Source: JALYNX01 sp964608055 (GTDB taxonomy: Bacteria; Actinomycetota; Acidimicrobiia; Spongiisociales; ZC4RG35). From it: DNA of 43,455 nucleotides. The translations under genes were made by a program, and so were the position numbers. The notes beneath the pieces were generated by a model. That model made no database searches and was not told the origin of the DNA. It worked only from the letters and a program-made list of their open reading frames with translations. Each line of letters begins with the position of its first letter. Positions within the stretch are counted from its first letter, which is position 1. Shown in pieces: positions 32,092 through 39,281 of this stretch. The stretch lies in contig CAZSMJ010000004.1 of NCBI GenBank assembly GCA_964608055.1, forward strand, positions 1 to 43,455, written 5' to 3'.

Positions 32092-33016
32092 ATCTGAGAG
32101 CTGCCGCGATTCGCTCCGCGTCGATGCGAAGCATGTCGATGACGGTCTCTGCCCCCGAGCCGGAAGGCCCGAGCGAATCGGTGAAAAGCTCGACTACTTC
32201 GACAGTTCCACCGATTTCGTCCGCTACTGCGACGGCGAGCACAGCTGGATCGATGGTCTCGGCGAAGATGACTCGGACACCCTGTTCCTGCATCACGTCG
32301 ACCAAGGTCGCCAGCTCCGCCGAGCTCGGCTCGGCCAGGGTCGACCCGCCGGGGATGACAACGCCGACCACATCGAACCCGTAACGATCGGCCAAGTAGC
32401 CGAGGGCGTCGTGGTTGGTCACCAATTTGCGGTCGGGCTCGGCGATCGCGCCGAAGAGGGCCTCGATCTCGGAATCGAGAGTTCGCAGCTCCGCGGCGTA
32501 ACCGGAGGATCGAGTCGCCCAGTTGATCGAGGGGTCGACCTCGGCAAGGGCGTCTGCGATCACCTCGGCGGCGGTCGCCACCCGGAGCGGGTCGGTCCAG
32601 AAGTGGGGATCGTCCTGAGCTTCGTCGGGCCCGCTCTCTGCAAACGGGATCGGGTCGACTAGCGGCGCTACCTCGAGCACGTTGGCGCCGTCAGCCTCGG
32701 CGGCCTCGATCACGTCGATCATCCCTTCCTCCAGACCGAGTCCGTTGGCGATCACCAGGTCGGCGTCGTTGATCGAGGCAACCTGTTGTGAGGACGGTTG
32801 GAAATCGTGGGGGTCGGCCCCGGTCGGCATCAGCACCTCGACCACTGCATCATCGCCGGCGACGGCCAAGGCGATATCCCCGAGGATTGTCGTCGTTGCC
32901 ACGACCAGAACCCCCGGTGGTTGGGTGTCTTCAGTGGTGGAGCTTGGGGCGTCCGTGCATCCGGTGAGGAGCGTGGCCATGAAGACCAAGGCGATGGGGA
33001 TTCGACGTGCTTTCAC
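32090..33016 (-). CDS. znuA: Zinc ABC transporter substrate-binding lipoprotein (ZnuA-type)
   Basis: 308 residues from a GTG at 33016 (VKARRIPIAL), preferred over a TTG at 33028 because GGAG lies 7 bases before the GTG. Lipoprotein signal with LLTGC (Cys20). Cluster A-I fold with candidate metal ligands His70 (GADPHDFQPS), His138 (DDPHFWTDP), His202 (VTNHDALGYLADRYGF) and Glu253 (IFAETIDP). There is no His-rich loop. It captures zinc outside the membrane and delivers it to ZnuB. The Zur-type palindrome lies 22 bases upstream of the start. Confidence 0.92.
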   Translation of the reverse strand: MKARRIPIALVFMATLLTGCTDAPSSTTEDTQPPGVLVVATTTILGDIALAVAGDDAVVEVLMPTGADPHDFQPSSQQVASINDADLVIANGLGLEEGMIDVIEAAEADGANVLEVAPLVDPIPFAESGPDEAQDDPHFWTDPLRVATAAEVIADALAEVDPSINWATRSSGYAAELRTLDSEIEALFGAIAEPDRKLVTNHDALGYLADRYGFDVVGVVIPGGSTLAEPSSAELATLVDVMQEQGVRVIFAETIDPAVLAVAVADEIGGTVEVVELFTDSLGPSGSGAETVIDMLRIDAERIAAALR

Positions 33017-33038
33017 GAGCCACTCCAACTATCAAAAC

Positions 33039-33053
33039 TGAGAATCATTATCA
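33039..33053. promoter_or_regulatory. Zur/Fur-type operator
   Basis: TGAGAATCATTATCA is a 7-1-7 inverted repeat with one mismatch, matching known actinobacterial Zur boxes (TGAxAATCATTxTCA type). It lies between the divergent znuA and zur-znuC genes, so one site could repress both directions when zinc is plentiful. Confidence 0.8.
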
Positions 33054-33081
33054 AGATAGTAGCAGTTATGATGTGAACCAA

Positions 33082-33525
33082 ATGACGACTGGCAGCACCA
33101 TCGATCGCGAGATCGAGGCACGTCTCGGCGAAGCGGGAGTGCGCTACACCCGCGCTCGCCGCGCCGTGGTGGGGGCATTGGCCAGGGCCGATGGGCCCCG
33201 ATCCGCCTCCGAGCTTCACGAGGAGATGGAGCAGGGTGTGCCGCTCTCGTCGCTCTATCGGAGTCTGAGTGTCCTCGACGAGGCTGGTGTCCTCGAGCCG
33301 CACAACAGTCTCAAAGGCCTCACCAGGTACGAGCTCGCCGAATGGCTCGCCGGCCATCATCACCATCTGGTGTGTCTGAGCTGCGGGACCGTCGAGGACA
33401 TCCAACTCTCAGCAGAGATCGAGGCTCGTCTCGAGCAACTGGTGGAGACCGTAACCGACGAGATGTCGTTCTCGGCCAGCGGTCACACTCTCGAGGTCCA
33501 TGGGCGTTGCGCCCGGTGTGTGTGA
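33082..33525 (+). CDS. zur: Fur-family transcriptional regulator, likely Zur
   Basis: 147 residues from the ATG at 33082. Winged-helix DNA-binding half: GVRYTRARRAVVGAL, SASELHEEM, SLYRSLSVLDEAGVL. Metal-binding half: GHHHHLVCLSCG with His92-95 and Cys98/Cys101, and a C-terminal CARC (Cys143/Cys146) that would form the structural zinc site. It should repress zinc-uptake genes when zinc is bound. Its location beside znuA and overlapping znuC, with a Zur-like box in the gap, supports Zur over Fur. Confidence 0.9.
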   Translation: MTTGSTIDREIEARLGEAGVRYTRARRAVVGALARADGPRSASELHEEMEQGVPLSSLYRSLSVLDEAGVLEPHNSLKGLTRYELAEWLAGHHHHLVCLSCGTVEDIQLSAEIEARLEQLVETVTDEMSFSASGHTLEVHGRCARCV

Positions 33526-34313
33526 GAGCAGCGGTCACCGCCGACGATCTCATCCTCGCCTACGGGCACAAGATCGCCCTGGACAGCTCTCGGTTCGAGA
33601 TCCCGGTCGGCGGAATCACCGCGTTGATAGGACCCAACGGTTCCGGCAAGTCAACGCTGTTGAACGCCATCGCAGGGCTAATCGAGCCCGCTTCGGGGAC
33701 CATCGAGGTGATGACAGGCGGTGATGGCGCCCGGTCGATCTCGTACGTGCTGCAGACAACCAAGGTCAACGAGGCACTGCCGATAACCGTCCGGGAGGTG
33801 GTGACCATGGGCCGATATGCGACGACCGGTGGTCATCGACGTCTCGATTCCAGCGACGTGGCGGCCGTAGACGAAGCCATCCGTCGAATGGGGATCGCTG
33901 ATCTCGAGGATCGGCATCTGGGCGATCTCTCCGGGGGTCAGCGTCAGCGCGTGTTCGTGGCGCAGGGTTTGGCTCAGGACCACGACATCCTGCTGCTGGA
34001 CGAGCCCCTCACCGGGCTCGACATCACATCGGCTCAGGCGATCGACGACGTGATCCACGACGAGAACACACGGGGCTGCACCATCGTCATGACCACCCAT
34101 GACCTCGCGGAGGCGCATGTGGCCAACCACGTTCTCTTGCTCTCAGGCCGGGTGTTGGCATGGGGCCCGCCCGAAGAGGTGCTCAGTGTGGAGAACCTGA
34201 GCGCGGCCTACGGGGCGAACCTACTCCACGTGGAAGGCCAGCAGTTGTTCATCGACGACCCGGCACACCGGCCGGTGCCCGGCCGGCATGTGCATCGGGA
34301 TCGATCGACTTAG
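33522..34313 (+). CDS. znuC: Zinc ABC transporter ATP-binding protein (ZnuC-type)
   Basis: 263 residues from a GTG at 33522 that overlaps the zur stop as GTGA. Walker A GPNGSGKST, a Q-loop in YVLQTTKVNEALPITV, signature LSGGQRQRV, Walker B ILLLDEPLTGLD and H-loop MTTHDLAEAH. It powers zinc import with ZnuB and ZnuA. Translational coupling to zur means the regulator and the ATPase are made together. The 3' end overlaps the convergent RRM gene by 4 bases. Confidence 0.92.
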   Translation: MRAAVTADDLILAYGHKIALDSSRFEIPVGGITALIGPNGSGKSTLLNAIAGLIEPASGTIEVMTGGDGARSISYVLQTTKVNEALPITVREVVTMGRYATTGGHRRLDSSDVAAVDEAIRRMGIADLEDRHLGDLSGGQRQRVFVAQGLAQDHDILLLDEPLTGLDITSAQAIDDVIHDENTRGCTIVMTTHDLAEAHVANHVLLLSGRVLAWGPPEEVLSVENLSAAYGANLLHVEGQQLFIDDPAHRPVPGRHVHRDRST

Positions 34314-34573
34314 CGTCCCCGGCGGGGGCGCTCTTCGCGGGGGCGGGCCTCGTTGACCTTCAGGGCGCGGCCGTTGTAGTCGTACCCGTCGAGCTCCGAG
34401 ATCGCCTTGGAGCCTTCATCGTTCGGCATCTCGACGAAACCAAAGCCGCGGGAACGGCCGGTCTCCCGGTCGTTGATGATCGCGGCGGATTCGACGGTTC
34501 CGTACTCACCGAAGAGAGTCTCCAGGTCCTGAGCCGTTGCGTTGAACGGCAGGTTTCCCACGTAGATGTTCAT
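34310..34573 (-). CDS. RRM-domain RNA-binding protein
   Basis: 87 residues, a single RRM. RNP2 is IYVGNL at residues 3-8 and RNP1 is RGFGFVEM; the linker KVNEARPREERPRRGR gives a basic tail. It resembles bacterial glycine-rich or cold-induced RRM proteins found in cyanobacteria and other phyla. It binds single-stranded RNA in the cytosol; targets are unknown. A 147-base leader precedes it. Confidence 0.9.
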   Translation of the reverse strand: MNIYVGNLPFNATAQDLETLFGEYGTVESAAIINDRETGRSRGFGFVEMPNDEGSKAISELDGYDYNGRALKVNEARPREERPRRGR

Positions 34574-34720
34574 GGTGACTGGTCCTTGTCTATGTGGCCC
34601 TTGCGGGCTTTACGTCGCAATTCGGTACGACCCTTGTCCTCAGCCCAGTCAATTCAGAACGGGGAGATCAGAACGAGTCGCCGCCGAGGCAGCAACAGCG
34701 CCGGGAGGATAACAGAGCGA
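34574..34720 (-). other. Long leader upstream of the RRM gene
   Basis: This 147-base gap between the cyclophilin stop and the RRM start holds no gene. On the minus strand it has a TTGACT at 34652-34647 that could be a -35 element, without a convincing -10, and a small hairpin GCCC-GCAA-GGGC (34597-34608) with a GNRA-type loop about 24 bases before the start codon. AAGGA lies 9 bases before the start. The long, structured leader suggests post-transcriptional control, as in cold-shock RNA-binding proteins. Confidence 0.4.
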
Positions 34721-35230
34721 TCAGATTTCTGTCACCGTGACTTTGTTGATGATGACGTCCTCGGTTGGCCTGTCCCGTCGGTCGGTTTCGGTGCATGCGA
34801 TGGAGTCGACAACTTCGAGACCGGAGGTCACCTTTCCGAAGATCGTGTAGGAATGGGGGAGGCCCGCGTCCTTGTGGCAGATGAAGAATTGGGAGCCATT
34901 GGTGCTGGGTCCGGCATTGGCCATAGCCACCGTTCCCCGGGAGTAGTTGCCCTCTCCCTCGAGCTCATCGCGGAACTTGTACCCGGGGCCGCCGGACCCG
35001 GTTCCGGTCGGATCACCGCCCTGAATCATGAAGTCCTCGATGACTCGATGGAAGATCACGCCGTCGTAGTAGCCCTCGCGGCTCAGGAAGACGAAGTTGT
35101 TCACCGCCAACGGTGACCGCACCGCGTCGAACTCGATTTCGATCACGCCTTGATTCGTCTCGAGGGTTGCGGAGTAGGTCTTGTCGAGATCGATGATCAA
35201 GTCGGGGGCGCTCGGATACTGGTTGGCCAT
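34721..35230 (-). CDS. Cyclophilin-type peptidyl-prolyl isomerase
   Basis: 169 residues from the ATG at 35230 (MANQYPSAPD). Catalytic landmarks: VIFHRVIEDFMIQGGDPTGTG with the active-site Arg and Phe, MANAGPSTNGSQFFICHKDAGLPHSYTIFGKV, and a closing GLEVVDSIACTETDRRDRPTEDVIINKV. No signal peptide is seen, so it is cytosolic and catalyses cis-trans isomerisation of prolyl bonds. It is 32 bases downstream of a thioredoxin-fold gene on the same strand. Confidence 0.93.
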   Translation of the reverse strand: MANQYPSAPDLIIDLDKTYSATLETNQGVIEIEFDAVRSPLAVNNFVFLSREGYYDGVIFHRVIEDFMIQGGDPTGTGSGGPGYKFRDELEGEGNYSRGTVAMANAGPSTNGSQFFICHKDAGLPHSYTIFGKVTSGLEVVDSIACTETDRRDRPTEDVIINKVTVTEI

Positions 35231-35262
35231 GATGCTCTGCTTTCTGAAGTTCGAGAGGGATC

Positions 35263-35844
35263 TCAGCTGACGAAGTAGGCGGGAGTGTTTCCGCTGCGCC
35301 ACTTGATCGAGCACCCCATCGACGGGCGCTGGACTTCGCTCACCGGCTCCCCGGTCAGGACCGCGTTGGCTGCGGCGCGGAGATCGTTGCCGGTCACCGG
35401 GATCTCGTTGGAGGGTCGTGCGCTGTCGAACTGACCGCGGTAGACGAGACGCCGGTCGCGGTCGAAGAGGAAGAAGTCAGGGGTGCACATGGCAGTGAAG
35501 GCCGCGGCTGCGGTCTGCTCGCTGTCGAAAAGGTAAGGAAAGGTGTAGCCGTAGGTCTCGGCCTCAACCTTCATGGCCTCGGGGGAATCCTCGGCGTGCT
35601 GTTGCGGGTCGTTGGAGTTGATGGCAACGATCGCCAGCCCACTGTCCTGGTGGTCGCGTCCGAAGCGAGCCAACTCGTCTCGTACATGCTTGACATACGG
35701 GCAGTGATTGCAGATGAACATGACCAGCAGTGCCGGAGCGTCCACGTAATCAGCCAGGGACATCGTCTTTCCGGTGACACTGTCCGGAAGCGAGAAGTCT
35801 GGTGCCTCGGTGCCCAGGGCGAGCATGGTTGAAGTGACAGCCAT
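35263..35844 (-). CDS. Thioredoxin-fold/AhpC-TSA family protein
   Basis: 193 residues, with AGAAGGAT upstream of the ATG. Redoxin fold: LGTEAPDFSLPDSVTGK, then ALLVMFICNHCPYVKHVRDEL with the redox CxxC (CNHC), AIVAINSNDP, and TPDFFLFDRDRRLVYRGQFD. This matches the stand-alone thioredoxin family in which the CNHCPYV motif is typical. It is predicted to be a cytosolic thiol oxidoreductase; electron donor and substrate are unknown. Confidence 0.9.
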   Translation of the reverse strand: MAVTSTMLALGTEAPDFSLPDSVTGKTMSLADYVDAPALLVMFICNHCPYVKHVRDELARFGRDHQDSGLAIVAINSNDPQQHAEDSPEAMKVEAETYGYTFPYLFDSEQTAAAAFTAMCTPDFFLFDRDRRLVYRGQFDSARPSNEIPVTGNDLRAAANAVLTGEPVSEVQRPSMGCSIKWRSGNTPAYFVS

Positions 35845-35881
35845 CGGTTTGGATCCTTCTGTTGAAGTCGGTTCTCGAAGT

Positions 35882-36491
35882 CTACGGCGGGTCGAACCTT
35901 GCGATCACATCAGCGAAAGTCTCCAGGCTTGCTCGCTGTTGGCGAGATTGACTATGGAATGGGTAGCGCCGGCGTGGTGATAGGACTCGAACAGACTCAC
36001 CAGGTCGTCCACTGTGCCTGCGTTGTTGCGCGCTGAGTACTCGTCCGCCGACTGATCGCGTCCCCGAGCCTGGTCGACCCTCTCGGCGAGGTCTTTGCGA
36101 TCACGGCCAACCATCACCGTGAGGAGATGGGTGGCCTCGATCTCTGCGGGGTCACGTCCGACGTCTGAGCAGTGCTGGCGCAAGATCTCCAGCTTGCGGG
36201 ATACGGTTTCGGGTGTGCCGAAGAGACTGCAGGCGTCTGCGCGCCGGCAACGAGCGCGAGGGTCTTGCGCTCTCCGGAGCCGCCGATCGTGATCGGGATC
36301 CGTCGCTCCAGGATGTCGAAGGCGGCCGGACTGGCGCGTTGGTCGTCCTCGCCGCTGCCGACAAGGGCTCGGAGCCGGTCCGAGGAGACGATTTCATCTG
36401 CCCGGAAGTGGTCCTGCGCCCAAGTCGTCTTGCCCGAACCGGACGGTCCGACCAACACGACAAGGCTCGGGGCGGGGAGACGAAGCTCCAT
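35882..36491 (-). pseudogene. Decayed remnant: P-loop kinase joined to C-terminus of an LLM F420 oxidoreductase
   Basis: From the ATG at 36491 the frame begins as a polynucleotide-kinase-like P-loop protein (GPSGSGKTTW, DRLRALVG) for about 63 residues. Without a stop it switches to the middle of an LLM oxidoreductase at RIPITIGGSGERKTLAL. The LLM reading then needs a 1-base frame change near 36240 to continue (ADACSLFGTPETV, KLEILRQHCSDVGRDPAEIE, 36183 onward), and another near 35925 to reach a normal end (SLETFADVIARFDPP, stop at 35882). So the middle is deleted and two frameshifts are present. Related kinase-LLM fusions may exist in actinobacteria; this copy looks broken. Confidence 0.75.
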
Positions 36492-36528
36492 GGGACGGTT
36501 CTAGTCAACCGATCGGTAACCTGTCGAT

Positions 36529-37422
36529 GTGAGCCCTCCGCCCGCGGCCCCTTTCGGGCACGTTGCCACCGCCATGATCACCCCATTCACCGATTCAGGG
36601 GCTGTCGATCACGAGAGAGCATGGCGTCTGGCTCGTCACCTCTCTGACCACGGTTCGCAAGCTCTGGTGGTCACCGGGACCACCGGGGAGTCGCCGACGC
36701 TGAGCGACGCAGAGAAACTCGCTCTATACAAAACCGTGGTCGACGCGGTCAAGGAGAAAGACACTTTCGTGATCGCCGGAACCGGCAGCAACAACACCGC
36801 CGAGTCGATCGAGTTGACCGGGAAGGCCGGCGAAATCGGTTGTGACGGGGTGCTGGCGGTGACTCCCTATTACAACAAGCCAGGCCAGTCCGGGCTGATC
36901 GCCCACTTCATCGCTATCGCGGACGTCGGGTTGCCGGTGATGCTCTACAACATCCCGAGTCGGACCGGCCGGCTGATCGAGGTCGACACCCTGGACCGTC
37001 TCAACGAGCACGACAACATCGTGGCGGTGAAGGATGCAGTCGAGAACGTCGAATTCACCAGCCAGACGGTCAATCGAGTGCCGGACCTCGCGGTGTACTC
37101 GGGCCAGGACTCGCATACGTGGCCGATGATCGCGGTCGGTGCCGTCGGGGTGGTCTCCGTGATCTCTCATCTGGCGGGCCGAACAGTCGCCGCCATGGTG
37201 AAGGCCGCGCTCGCCGGTGACATCTCCGAGGCCCGCCGGCTCCACCACGAGCTCTTGCCACTTTGCGAGGCATGTTTCCTCGAGACCAACCCGACCCCGG
37301 TGAAAGGGGCGATGAATCGGCTATGGGAGCCGGTTGGCGATGTGAGGTTGCCGCTGGTCGCCGCCTCGGAGGAGACCCTGATTGCAGTCGAGAAGGCAGT
37401 GGGGGCCATTCAGGGACTATGA
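36529..37422 (+). CDS. dapA: 4-hydroxy-tetrahydrodipicolinate synthase
   Basis: 297 residues from a GTG start. It condenses pyruvate and aspartate semialdehyde in lysine and diaminopimelate synthesis. Key residues are visible: GTTGES with Thr51/Thr52, YYNKPGQ, Tyr140 and Arg145 in YNIPSRTG, and the Schiff-base Lys168 in VAVKDA. The family motif GVLAVTPYY is intact. The stop overlaps the rnj start as ATGA, so the two are coupled. This dapA-rnj-ftsK order is common in actinobacteria. Confidence 0.95.
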   Translation: MSPPPAAPFGHVATAMITPFTDSGAVDHERAWRLARHLSDHGSQALVVTGTTGESPTLSDAEKLALYKTVVDAVKEKDTFVIAGTGSNNTAESIELTGKAGEIGCDGVLAVTPYYNKPGQSGLIAHFIAIADVGLPVMLYNIPSRTGRLIEVDTLDRLNEHDNIVAVKDAVENVEFTSQTVNRVPDLAVYSGQDSHTWPMIAVGAVGVVSVISHLAGRTVAAMVKAALAGDISEARRLHHELLPLCEACFLETNPTPVKGAMNRLWEPVGDVRLPLVAASEETLIAVEKAVGAIQGL

Positions 37423-39053
37423 GTGTCTCTGTCACGTTCTTGGGGGGCCTGGGCGAGATAGGTCGTAACTGCGCAGCAGTTGAGATAGACGGCAAGATCG
37501 CGTTGATCGACTGCGGGCTGATGTTCCCCGAGGAGGACATGCTCGGGGTCGACCTGGTGTTCCCTGACTGGTCCTGGTTGGTGGAGCGCATCGCTGACGT
37601 GGAATGCGTAATCGTCACCCACGGCCATGAAGACCACGTTGGGGCACTCGCATACTTTCTGAGGGTGATCAACGTGCCCGTCTACGGGACCCGTCTCAGC
37701 ATGGAGCTGGCGCGGGGTCGGATCGATGAGCTCGGGGTCGAGGCCGATTTGCGAGTGGTGGCGGTGAAGAAGTGGATCGACCATGGGCCGTTCAAGTTCC
37801 AGCTGATACCGGTGAGCCACTCGGTGCCCGAGGCCGCCGCGGTCGCTCTCGACACCCCCGAAGGCGTGATCGTCCACTCGGGGGATTTCAAGCTCGACCC
37901 GACTCCGATCGATCAGGTGCCAACCGACCTGCCGGCGTTCGCCTCCTTGGGTCGGCGTGGGGTCCGTCTGCTGCTGAGCGACTCAACGAATGCAGAGAAG
38001 CCGGGCTTCGAGCCCTCCGAGAGCTCGGTGGGACGACCGATCGCCGACATCGTCCGCGACGCGCCGGGCCGGGTGATCGCGGCCTGTTTCTCCTCGCATA
38101 TCCACCGCGTGCAACAGATCGCCGATGCGGGGATTGCCGGCGGGCGCAAGGTCGCCTTCTTCGGCCGGTCGATGCATCGCAATACCACGGTGGCCACGGA
38201 TCTAGGAATTTTGGCCGTTCCCGAAAAGTCCCTGGTCGATATCAGCGAGTTGGGCCAGCTTCCACCTAATCGTCAGCTTCTGATCACGACCGGTAGCCAG
38301 GGCGAGCCCTTTGCTGCCCTTTCTCTGATGTCCCAGGGCCGGCATCGATTCGTCGAGTTGGACGAGAACGACACCGTGTTGATCTCGGCCAAGCCGATCC
38401 CGGGCAACGAGACCGCAGTCTCCAAGGTGATTTCCAACCTGATCCGGCGCGGGGCAACCGTGGTCCACGGCCAGAACGCCAATGTCCACGTTTCCGGTCA
38501 TGCCAACAGCGAAGAGCTCCTCACGTTTCTCAACCTGCTCCGGCCCCGAGCCTTTGTCCCGGTCCACGGCGAGTATCGACACCTCCATGCCCACGCCGAG
38601 TTGGCGCGCCGGATGGGGATCCACTCGGTCGACGTGCTCGAAGACGGTGACAAGGTCATTCTCAACGGGAAGAGGACGCTGGTAGAGCGACGGGCGGTGC
38701 CTGCCGGCTACGTCTACCTCGACGGGTTCTCGGTGGGCGACGTCCAGTCGGCGGTTCTCAGGGACCGCTCCCACCTGGCCGACGAGGGCGTTGTCGTGGT
38801 GACCGTCGGCATCGATCACGACACCGGGCAGATCCTCTACGGGCCGGAGTTGGACAGCCACGGAGTGATGGACGATGCAACGATCGTCCTGGAGAAGGCT
38901 GCCGAAGCGGTGAAGGAGGCGATCAGGGAGCATGCCTCGGGGCGGAGCGACATCGGCGAGTTGCAGAAGACGGTCCGGTCGGCTGCGGGCCGGGTCATCA
39001 AGGCCGAGACGGCGCGCAAACCGGTCATCGTGCCCGTCGTCTTCGAGTTGTGA
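37419..39053 (+). CDS. rnj: Ribonuclease J
   Basis: 544 residues from the ATG at 37419 (SVSVTFLGGLGEIG); the frame is open 52 codons upstream but that part lies inside dapA. Metallo-beta-lactamase fold with the zinc motif HGHEDH at 68-73, SHSVPEA and HSGDFKLDPTP, then the beta-CASP domain with LLSDSTNAEKPGF and GSQGEPFAAL. The C-terminal VHVSGHAN and PVHGEYRHLHAHAELA complete the active site. RNase J combines endo- and 5'-exonuclease activity for rRNA maturation and mRNA decay. Confidence 0.96.
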   Translation: MSVSVTFLGGLGEIGRNCAAVEIDGKIALIDCGLMFPEEDMLGVDLVFPDWSWLVERIADVECVIVTHGHEDHVGALAYFLRVINVPVYGTRLSMELARGRIDELGVEADLRVVAVKKWIDHGPFKFQLIPVSHSVPEAAAVALDTPEGVIVHSGDFKLDPTPIDQVPTDLPAFASLGRRGVRLLLSDSTNAEKPGFEPSESSVGRPIADIVRDAPGRVIAACFSSHIHRVQQIADAGIAGGRKVAFFGRSMHRNTTVATDLGILAVPEKSLVDISELGQLPPNRQLLITTGSQGEPFAALSLMSQGRHRFVELDENDTVLISAKPIPGNETAVSKVISNLIRRGATVVHGQNANVHVSGHANSEELLTFLNLLRPRAFVPVHGEYRHLHAHAELARRMGIHSVDVLEDGDKVILNGKRTLVERRAVPAGYVYLDGFSVGDVQSAVLRDRSHLADEGVVVVTVGIDHDTGQILYGPELDSHGVMDDATIVLEKAAEAVKEAIREHASGRSDIGELQKTVRSAAGRVIKAETARKPVIVPVVFEL

Positions 39054-39169
39054 TCCGGGCGGCGACGGCCGCCGACCGGCCTTTCCTGGTCGACATGCTG
39101 GTCGCGGCGGACTTTTACTATTGCCGGCGGACTTTGCCCTTCGGTCAGGACACCGATAACCACGGTTAG
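39050..39169 (+). pseudogene. Stub of a GNAT acetyltransferase gene
   Basis: A GTG overlapping the rnj stop (GTGA) opens a 39-codon frame. Its first 20 residues, VIRAATAADRPFLVDMLVAA, look like the N-terminus of a GNAT-family N-acetyltransferase. The sequence then loses resemblance and stops at 39167. Nothing recognisable follows before ftsK, so I read this as a gene truncated by deletion. The gap from 39170 to 39281 shows no gene. Confidence 0.5.
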
Positions 39170-39281
39170 CCCGACCAAGCGGAACACACCTCGGGCAAAC
39201 AGACGCCGGTCCGCCGGGGCTACCGCCGCGTCACCAGCATGCCACTAACAAATCCAATCACCATGTAGTGTTTCGGTACAC

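Noticed and set aside
39170..39281. Possible tRNA or small RNA gene before ftsK
   Set aside because: No cloverleaf or clear promoter/terminator structure could be made out.
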